Below are positions 33,722 through 39,771 of a stretch of 39,771 nt of DNA, in pieces. The stretch lies in contig JADJKO010000016.1 in assembly GCA_016705955.1 (NCBI GenBank), positions 1 to 39,771 on the forward strand. Reading direction: 5' to 3'. The translations under genes were made by a program, and so were the position numbers. Position 1 is the first letter of the stretch. Every line of letters starts with the position of its first letter. A model generated the notes under the pieces. It was not told the DNA's origin. It saw only the letters and a list, made by a program, of their open reading frames with translations, and made no database searches. Source of the DNA: Flavobacteriales bacterium. GTDB lineage: Bacteria; Bacteroidota; Bacteroidia; Flavobacteriales_F; PHOS-HE28.

Positions 33722-36535
33722 TCACGCGCGGATCCTTCTGCCCAGAATGAGCCACAAGAGCACCGGGATCAGCATCCACAGGATCCCCGGTTCGCTCATG
33801 TTCGTCAGGTCCTGATCGTTCGCGTCGAGTGAAGGATCGCCGTTGAGGATCTCCTCCTGCTTCTTCAGCAACACATTGCGTTGGGCCTCGTTCTCCACGC
33901 ACATCCATGCGGTCAGCGGGGTGAGCACTTGCGCTTGGAATGCGCCGCGCACCAAGGTGGACCACCCCGCTTCCCCCGATGGCCCGCGAAGCTGGAATGC
34001 GCGCCAACGCGCTTCCAACGCCAGGGCGTCCTGCCAGGTACCGCTCAAGCGCGAGGGCAGGTTGTCCATGTGGATCGGATCCACGATGATCTCCGCTGTC
34101 GGCGTGTTGCGCAGATAGTGGACCGGCCCATCCGGGAAGGAAAGGACCAGCACTTCGGGAAGTGCGGACGGGATCGATCCGCCGTTCGATCCGCGAGAGG
34201 GGTTACTGAACCACCGCTGGGTCGGTGAGGGGTTTTCGTCCAGGACAAAGAAGCTGTCTCCTTCCGGGTAAGCACGTGGCGATGTCGCTGAGGTCGTCGA
34301 GCAGACACCAGTGTTCAAGTCATCGTTGGCCGGAAGGCTTGGCACGATCACGACCACCGGCGCTTCGGCGGTCGGGTGTGAACAGGCGTTGTTGATCACC
34401 TTGCGGATGACACGGTCGCTGAAGAACCCACCGTGGCCTACATGATGCGCGAACGCATCCAGCGCCTCCGGTCCGTACGGGGTACTCGTACCATAGGCAT
34501 CAGCCACGTGCAGGGTGATGCGGCGCGGATCGAGTTGCGCCTTGGCGATGTACGTGGTGATCCGCTCGATCACCCGCGAACGCATTCCGCGTTGTGCTTC
34601 CGATCCATCCACGACGAAGTGGAAATGCGGTTCCCGACGCACACGTGGCAACGCGCTCTTCACCGCGCTGGGAACGTAGGCCGCTCCTCCGCCCTCGGCA
34701 GCGATGACCGCAGCAGGGTCGTGCGCATGATCGCCGAGTTGCACGGTGTCGGCACCGAGCACGAGTTGCAGTCCTTCCTTATGGATCAGTTCGAAACCAC
34801 TTGCGCGCATATCGTGCGCTTCCACCGGGAACACGCGCAATTGCACATGACCCGGAGCCGTGTAGCGCATGATCGAGGGATCCCGCCGGTAGTTGACGAT
34901 GTTGTTGTACACCCACATGGCGGCCTTCTTCTCCGCAAGGATCCCCGGGACCGTATCGCCTTCGATCACCAAGTAGTGATCCGTGATCCATGCCCCTTCC
35001 GGCAGTGCGATATCCGTGACGAACTCTTCTTGGCCTCCACCCGAATTGATCACGCGCAGATCCACTTGACTGCGCCAAACTTGTTGCTCCGCATCGTAGA
35101 CGCTTCGCACCAGCACGGTATCCACTGAAGTACTTGATGAATTCGGACTCCGACGCGCGGGCATCAACACCGGCCTTGGCGCGTTCAGGAACACCGCGCG
35201 CAACGTGGCCAACTTCTCCTCACTGATGGTGAGGTTGTTCAGCACGATCCGGTTGTACAGTGGTGTGAGGAAAGGTGTGTTGCGTTTGCTCGGGCCGCGG
35301 AAACGCGATCGGTTCGCATCCACCTGATCGAAGACGCTCGCGAGAGCGGCTTCGTCCAAGGGCTTCACCGGATCGGATGGATCGCTTTCATACACATGGT
35401 GCAGCGCGCTGTGCAGTACCGTGCGGTGGTGCAGGTAGCGGATCACGATCGCTGCGGGGACGAGCAACAGGCAACCCACGAAGAGACCGAGCAGGTTGAT
35501 CCGGGAGTGCCGTGCCGCGAGGAAACGAAGATCCCGGTACAGCAGCACCGACTGCACGGCAAAGAGCAGGATCGGCGCCAGCAGCAGGAAGCCGATGCCG
35601 ATGGCGATGATGGCCACGATGCTCACCGGCAACAAGGGCAGGAAGAGCACGAAGAAGTAAAGCACATACGAGAAGCCCAAGGCACGCCCGATGAATTGCG
35701 CCAATCGGATGCGCGTGTTCCCGCCGGACGGCCAGATCACCACCGCCGCGTTGAGGATCGCGATGATGTAGAACGCGGGGTGGGAGAGGTCGCCGAAGAT
35801 CCCGTTCACTTCCCGGAAGGATCCGGTGAGCAAGCCATTGTTGAAGGCCAGGCCGAGCAGCGGGAACACCAGCGCGATCAGCGTGCGCAGCACGATCCCG
35901 ACCACCGCACTACCTTTTCCTGCACGCTGCACCAGACTTACCACACCGCGCATCAGGAAAAAGAGGAAGCCGATCACCAAGGCGACCATGATCACCACCC
36001 ACGCATGCTGTTCGAAATCACTGGAACGGCGGAAGGGTTCGATCACCTGCACGAAGAGGAAGACCCCGATCGGGATCCCCGCAGCGATGAGCAGATCGCG
36101 CAGCGGCGAACCGCGTTCCTTCTTGCGCAAGGAACTGATGACAAGGACCAACAGCGCGTGGGCCAGCGGGATGCACAACAAGCGGAAGGCGTAGAGCTCG
36201 GCATCCTCAGGGATCATCCACCGTGGGATGTCCCAAGGGAACAATGTGCCTATGTTCTCCGCGATCCCCCAGAAGACCGGGACGTACACGAGAAAGGTCA
36301 CGGCGGCATAGAGCGGGTGGATCGACCGGCCTTGGCGCCATGCGATGAGTGCATATGCGGTGGATCCCGATGCCGTGATGAGGACCACGCTTCCGAGAAT
36401 GATCCATGCATTGATCGACTCCGCGGACAACAGGGGATGCACCACCGACAACATGGAAGCGTAGAGCATCGCCAGGATCAACACGGGCAGCGTATGGCCG
36501 ATGAGGATACCGATCGGGTGGAGTGCAGTACGCAT
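33722..36535 (-). CDS. MSEP-CTERM sorting-domain membrane protein with VIT-like domain
   Basis: This is a 937-residue protein. Its first half (about 1-375) has around ten membrane helices. It then has a soluble part that includes a vault/inter-alpha-trypsin (VIT)-like region (VLVRSVYDAEQQVWRSQ, LAEKKAAMWVYNNIVNYRRDPSI, RVFPVEAHDMRASG) and a von-Willebrand-like stretch (FHFVVDGSEAQRGMRSRVI). The C-terminus is the sorting signal: MSEPG at 913-917, a hydrophobic helix to 932, then RRIRA. This MSEP-CTERM tail is the known partner of exosortase K, and the xrtK gene lies 3 bp upstream. The protein is expected to be cut at the MSEP site after export and transferred to an unknown acceptor. The physiological role of the family is unknown. 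Confidence 0.9.
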   Translation of the reverse strand: MRTALHPIGILIGHTLPVLILAMLYASMLSVVHPLLSAESINAWIILGSVVLITASGSTAYALIAWRQGRSIHPLYAAVTFLVYVPVFWGIAENIGTLFPWDIPRWMIPEDAELYAFRLLCIPLAHALLVLVISSLRKKERGSPLRDLLIAAGIPIGVFLFVQVIEPFRRSSDFEQHAWVVIMVALVIGFLFFLMRGVVSLVQRAGKGSAVVGIVLRTLIALVFPLLGLAFNNGLLTGSFREVNGIFGDLSHPAFYIIAILNAAVVIWPSGGNTRIRLAQFIGRALGFSYVLYFFVLFLPLLPVSIVAIIAIGIGFLLLAPILLFAVQSVLLYRDLRFLAARHSRINLLGLFVGCLLLVPAAIVIRYLHHRTVLHSALHHVYESDPSDPVKPLDEAALASVFDQVDANRSRFRGPSKRNTPFLTPLYNRIVLNNLTISEEKLATLRAVFLNAPRPVLMPARRSPNSSSTSVDTVLVRSVYDAEQQVWRSQVDLRVINSGGGQEEFVTDIALPEGAWITDHYLVIEGDTVPGILAEKKAAMWVYNNIVNYRRDPSIMRYTAPGHVQLRVFPVEAHDMRASGFELIHKEGLQLVLGADTVQLGDHAHDPAAVIAAEGGGAAYVPSAVKSALPRVRREPHFHFVVDGSEAQRGMRSRVIERITTYIAKAQLDPRRITLHVADAYGTSTPYGPEALDAFAHHVGHGGFFSDRVIRKVINNACSHPTAEAPVVVIVPSLPANDDLNTGVCSTTSATSPRAYPEGDSFFVLDENPSPTQRWFSNPSRGSNGGSIPSALPEVLVLSFPDGPVHYLRNTPTAEIIVDPIHMDNLPSRLSGTWQDALALEARWRAFQLRGPSGEAGWSTLVRGAFQAQVLTPLTAWMCVENEAQRNVLLKKQEEILNGDPSLDANDQDLTNMSEPGILWMLIPVLLWLILGRRIRA

Positions 36536-36538
36536 GGT

Positions 36539-37063
36539 TCAGGTCGGCAGGGCCGATGGACGTTTGGTGAGCAGGAGGTGAAGGGAGATGGCCGCGAGCG
36601 AAAGGCCGGTGAGAAAGATCAAGGCCCCGAAGGCTTCATGCGCACGACCGGACAATTCGAAGCCCGCCGACCGTACCCAGACCATGGAAAGGATCCGGCC
36701 GCTATTCACAGCGATGGCGAGCACGTACGCACCCGCCGCGCACAACAGCGCGAGCACTGGTCGCATGCAGCCACCATCTCCTTGCTTCAGGATCAACAGC
36801 GAAAGCGTGGCCACGGTGATCACCAGAAAGTTGATGCCCGAGCATGATCGGTCGATCGCGATGCCCAGCCCGTGGAAGAGGTAACCACGACCGGGTGCGA
36901 ACACATACGTTTCACCGCTGATCGCTTGCACGACATAGGCCACGGGCTTCAACATGAACCCCAGTTCGGCCACGGTCGCTTCCATGTACCACCACTTCAG
37001 CCCGAATGCCGCCGCGAGCAGCACCAAGGTGAGCAGCAGCGTGGAGCGTTGGTCGCGGGACAT
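36539..37063 (-). CDS. xrtK: Exosortase K
   Basis: The 174-residue integral membrane protein has the exosortase catalytic triad: Cys74 in DRSCSGINF, Arg123 in NSGRIL and His142 in HEAFGALIF. It would act as a transpeptidase-like enzyme recognising the MSEP tail of the protein encoded immediately downstream. Its length is short compared with EpsH-type exosortases, as expected for the XrtK group. The start is uncertain: ATG at 37063 gives a compact first helix, while an in-frame ATG at 37090 or GTG at 37102 would add 9 or 13 residues. It precedes the substrate gene by 3 bp. Confidence 0.88.
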   Translation of the reverse strand: MSRDQRSTLLLTLVLLAAAFGLKWWYMEATVAELGFMLKPVAYVVQAISGETYVFAPGRGYLFHGLGIAIDRSCSGINFLVITVATLSLLILKQGDGGCMRPVLALLCAAGAYVLAIAVNSGRILSMVWVRSAGFELSGRAHEAFGALIFLTGLSLAAISLHLLLTKRPSALPT

Positions 37064-37184
37064 GGGGTGATCGCAAAGGAACCGATGCATGCAACGCCAC
37101 ACTTTCCCGATCGGTATGTGCTAGGAACCCGATGTTGTGAAGAAGATCGAAATTCGTCTCCGACGGTCCCGGACCCCATCCGGG

Positions 37185-37192
37185 TACCTTTG
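37185..37192 (+). promoter_or_regulatory. Bacteroidota-type -7 box for the desaturase gene
   Basis: TACCTTTG matches TAnnTTTG exactly and lies 33 bases before the ATG at 37226. No convincing -33 TTG is present at the usual spacing. Confidence 0.5.
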
Positions 37193-37225
37193 TCCCGCCT
37201 TCGGGCCGCATTGCCAACTCACCGG

Positions 37226-38299
37226 ATGACCACGACCACTTTCGCGAAGACCGCTCCTGTCTTCTTCCAACGCCTGCGTGAGGTCACGGAGGCTTACTTC
37301 AAGGAGAACAATCTGCGCAAGACCGGCGACTTCCGCCTCTACTCCAAGACGATCATCCTGCTGGTCACCATGGCTGCCTTGTACGTGGTGCTGGTCTTCT
37401 TCACTCCGGCTTCGGTGTGGGTGGCACTCGGCCTTTGCGCCATCCTGGGCCTGGTGGTGGCGAGCATCGGCTTCAACGTAATGCATGATGGGGCGCACGG
37501 CAGCTACAGCCGGCGCAAGTGGGTGAATGAGATCATGGGCCACAGCCTCAATTTCCTCGGCGGCAACGTGTACATCTGGAAATTGAAGCACAACGGGAAC
37601 CACCACACCTTCACGAACATCGAGGGGATGGATGACGACATCGATATCAGGCCTTTCGTGCGTGTGCATGAAGGACAGAAGAAGTATTGGTTCCACCGCT
37701 TCCAGCACATCTACGGCCTCTTGCTCTACGGCACCACCTATTTGTTCTGGATCTTCTTCCAGGACCTCAAGAAGTATTTCACGGGCAAGATCGCCGACCA
37801 CACGGCCATCAAGCCGATGAACCTGAAGCAGCACATCATCTTCTGGGCATCGAAGGTGTTCTACATCGCACTCTTCATCGTGCTGCCCATGTTCTTCGCA
37901 GGCGTGCTGCCCACGCTGGTGGGCTACGGTGTTATGGTCTTCGTCACCGGCTTGGTCATCGCCGTGGTGTTCCAGTTGGCGCATGTGGTGGAGCCCACAG
38001 GCTTCGTACACCCACCTACCGACGGCCAACAGATCGAAGCGGAATGGGCGGTACACCAGATGGAGACCACGGTGAACTTTGCCACGCACAACCGCGTGTG
38101 GAACTGGCTCTTCGGCGGGTTGAACTTCCAGATCGAGCACCACCTCTTCCCACGCATCAGCCACGTTCACTATCCGGCACTGAGCAAGCGCCTGCGAAAG
38201 GTGTGCGCCGAGTTCAATATCGAATACCACGAGTTCCCCTCGCTGCGCAGTGCGCTGTGGTCGCACCTGATGCACTTGCGTCAGGTGGGCATGGCCTGA
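37226..38299 (+). CDS. Membrane fatty-acid desaturase
   Basis: The 357-residue enzyme inserts a double bond into acyl chains using a di-iron centre. All three histidine boxes are present: HDGAH at 87-91, HNGNHH at 122-127 (HxxxHH type) and QIEHH at 302-306. The QxxHH third box is typical of acyl-CoA/acyl-lipid and front-end desaturases. Four membrane segments (about 43-83 and 210-260) fit the family. There is no cytochrome b5 domain, so a separate electron donor is needed. The ATG at 37226 was chosen because the domain starts just after it; the frame is open further upstream over xrtK in antisense, which is not credible. Its stop abuts the stop of the next convergent gene. Confidence 0.93.
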   Translation: MTTTTFAKTAPVFFQRLREVTEAYFKENNLRKTGDFRLYSKTIILLVTMAALYVVLVFFTPASVWVALGLCAILGLVVASIGFNVMHDGAHGSYSRRKWVNEIMGHSLNFLGGNVYIWKLKHNGNHHTFTNIEGMDDDIDIRPFVRVHEGQKKYWFHRFQHIYGLLLYGTTYLFWIFFQDLKKYFTGKIADHTAIKPMNLKQHIIFWASKVFYIALFIVLPMFFAGVLPTLVGYGVMVFVTGLVIAVVFQLAHVVEPTGFVHPPTDGQQIEAEWAVHQMETTVNFATHNRVWNWLFGGLNFQIEHHLFPRISHVHYPALSKRLRKVCAEFNIEYHEFPSLRSALWSHLMHLRQVGMA

Positions 38300-39771
38300 T
38301 CAGTTCCCCAACAGGATGATGCGTGTGGTCAAGCGTTCGTTCGCCGACACTACACTGACGTGGTAGATCCCCGGTGCGTGACCGGAAAGGTCGAGGAATA
38401 CGCGTTGATCCTGCCAAGGCTTGCCGAAGAGCTTCGTTTCAAGGACCGGTCGTCCGTTTACGTCATGCACACGCAACGTGGTTGGTCCGGGCTGTGAGGT
38501 GATGACGTCAAGGTTCACCACTCCTGTGGTAGGATTCGGGTGAGCGTAAGCTCCTGCGACCATGATACAAGCCTCTGCGACTGAAGTGTGGTAGTCCACG
38601 GTCCACTCGAAGACCACCACGCCGCCGTACCGCGAATCGTAGGGTTGGAAGGGGAGGCCGTGGTTGTTGATGAAGTTCGCCACCACGCGATCGCCATGCA
38701 CATCCACGCCCCAAGTGGAAGCGCTGTCGTTCGGGAGGATATGTCCTCCGACAAGGACCGGGGCGTCGCCATCGCTGATGTCGTACACCAGGATCTCGGT
38801 GTCCGCGCCGCTCACGAAAAGCAAACTGTCGTTGTGTGCGGTGATCAACTCGTTGGTGTGCCCATCGCTACCGAACCAGGAGAGGCCGATGCAGTTCCAC
38901 GGGTTCAGCCACGCTACCTGCGTCATGTTCGCAGGATCGCTGATGTCCACGATCTCCAAACCGCAGTAATCGATGGTGCAGTACGCGCGATCGCCGATCA
39001 CCACCACGTTGTTGTACGCCGGGTTGGTCAGGATCGGAATGTTCGGGTTCACGTACCGGCCGATCTCCGTGAGTGCGTTCGGGTCGCTGATGTCGATGCT
39101 GCGCAAGCCGCCCGCATCGTAGGCGAGATAGAGAACAGTGTCGACGATCGCCATACCGCGCGCGTTCGGCGGATAGCTCGCGATCCCCGGCCAGGTCGGG
39201 TCGGGTTGGTAGCTGCTCACGAACTGGATGTCCGCCGGATCGCTCACGTCGAGCACGATCACGCCGTTCTCCATGCCGCCGAGGTAGGCGAGGCCGTCCT
39301 TCACGACGGTGATCGCACAACCTTCGGAGAAGTTCGCTGCATCACTCCACACGTCCAGAACGACCGGGTCATCCGCGACGCTGACATCCATGATCGCCAA
39401 TCCCGATGCTTGACTTCCACTGGAAATATCACCAAGGCTCAGGTACAATAGCGCTCCGATCTGCTCCACGTTCATCACTTTCAATCCTTGGAGCGAACCC
39501 ACACCGATCCTGTTGACCACCGGGAACACCGGCGGCTGCGTGAGGTCGAGTGTCATCAATCCGGAATCACCACAGGCCATGTACAGTACGTTGCGGTCAA
39601 GACGGTCGATCCGACTGCTCAGTGTCGGCGCGGAGTAGCCCGCAGGAAAGGACACGTAAGGGTGTTGGTAGCGACCGATCTCCGAGAGGAGCACTGTGTC
39701 GATCACCTGGCATTGGGCGACTCCGCCGACAAGCGCAATGAAGGCACAGAGGATCGTTGGGCGAACGAACA
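38300..39771 (-). CDS. LVIVD-type propeller protein with T9SS sorting domain, 5'-truncated by window edge
   Basis: The frame runs off the right end, so the start codon lies outside; the visible N-terminal part (TILCAFIALVGGVAQCQ) is the tail of a signal peptide. The body has repeats of the pattern LDVSDPADI, IDISDPNAL, VDISDPANM and YDISDGDAP, each followed by an aromatic or GRY-type strand. This is the LVIVD beta-propeller repeat of Bacteroidota surface proteins. The last about 75 residues (GAYAHPNPTTGVVNLDV to RLTTRIILLGN) form a T9SS sorting domain. The protein is secreted or surface-exposed; its ligand is unknown. It is the fourth T9SS cargo gene in the window. Confidence 0.85.
   Translation of the reverse strand, partial: FVRPTILCAFIALVGGVAQCQVIDTVLLSEIGRYQHPYVSFPAGYSAPTLSSRIDRLDRNVLYMACGDSGLMTLDLTQPPVFPVVNRIGVGSLQGLKVMNVEQIGALLYLSLGDISSGSQASGLAIMDVSVADDPVVLDVWSDAANFSEGCAITVVKDGLAYLGGMENGVIVLDVSDPADIQFVSSYQPDPTWPGIASYPPNARGMAIVDTVLYLAYDAGGLRSIDISDPNALTEIGRYVNPNIPILTNPAYNNVVVIGDRAYCTIDYCGLEIVDISDPANMTQVAWLNPWNCIGLSWFGSDGHTNELITAHNDSLLFVSGADTEILVYDISDGDAPVLVGGHILPNDSASTWGVDVHGDRVVANFINNHGLPFQPYDSRYGGVVVFEWTVDYHTSVAEACIMVAGAYAHPNPTTGVVNLDVITSQPGPTTLRVHDVNGRPVLETKLFGKPWQDQRVFLDLSGHAPGIYHVSVVSANERLTTRIILLGN

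Noticed and set aside
35396..36847. 483-codon plus-strand open frame opposite the MSEP-CTERM and xrtK genes
   Set aside because: Rich in Gln, Asp, His and Arg without domain features; it spans the end of one real gene and the start of another on the other strand.
37121..38275. 384-codon minus-strand open frame opposite the desaturase
   Set aside because: The plus-strand desaturase has all three histidine boxes; the opposite frame has no family features.
1..39771. tRNA, rRNA, CRISPR array, insertion sequence, phage or defence system
   Set aside because: No cloverleaf-like segment, regular spaced repeat, transposase or integrase motif, or known defence-gene signature was seen on either strand.

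Overview
The window is a moderately GC-rich chromosomal segment (hand counts of single lines give roughly 53-63% GC) from a member of the Bacteroidota. Four secreted proteins look like type IX secretion (T9SS) cargo with C-terminal sorting domains. An exosortase K / MSEP-CTERM pair, a CzcA-TolC fusion, a CarboxypepD_reg-like TonB-dependent receptor and promoter-like TAnnTTTG boxes all fit that phylum. A GC-richer Flavobacteriales-type lineage is plausible, but the sequence alone does not settle the order. No tRNA, rRNA, CRISPR array or intact insertion sequence was seen. Both ends cut through genes.

Region by region. Positions 3-398 hold the end of an SRPBCC/AHSA1-like protein, followed by a structured non-coding element with inverted ends (407-620). 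684-7172 (minus) is a drug-efflux operon, marR > adaptor lipoprotein > RND pump > TolC. It is interrupted by a chimeric gene in which the first 25 codons of an RND pump are joined to a low-GC TIMP/NTR-like secreted domain. 7308-9581 (minus) is a ferrous-iron operon, feoA > feoB > small FeoB-associated Cys protein, with a perfect 16-bp palindrome overlapping its probable promoter. 9859-14857 (plus) is a three-gene operon with 4-bp overlaps, encoding T9SS cargo: an arylsulfotransferase-like propeller, a CotH-kinase/lamin-tail protein and a two-component-type propeller. 14911-16079 holds a LysE-type exporter and a DUF1761 membrane protein. 16093-18422 (minus) holds a GNAT/FemAB-like protein and a YdjM-type membrane hydrolase. 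18610-20850 is a TonB-dependent receptor.

20867-30667 (minus) is a metal-resistance and sensing block. In transcription order it runs: response regulator, histidine kinase, PepSY-like lipoprotein, a very stable hairpin, a histidine-rich small exported protein, CzcA fused to a TolC/CzcC domain, CzcB, and an MFS transporter. The TM4 motif of the CzcA part is of the Zn/Co/Cd type. 30876-33704 (plus) holds a small unknown exported protein, a SulP anion transporter and a beta-carbonic anhydrase, which together suggest bicarbonate uptake or handling. 33722-37063 (minus) is an exosortase K with what looks like its single dedicated substrate, a 937-residue MSEP-CTERM membrane protein with a VIT-like domain. 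37226-38299 is a fatty-acid desaturase. 38300 to the right edge is a partial LVIVD-propeller T9SS protein.

The least expected features are the TIMP/RND chimera (5078-5647), the inverted-end element at 407-620, the UUCG-capped hairpin placed between the two-component genes and the czc genes, and the compact exosortase K locus. All functional statements are homology judgements made by eye, without database searches.
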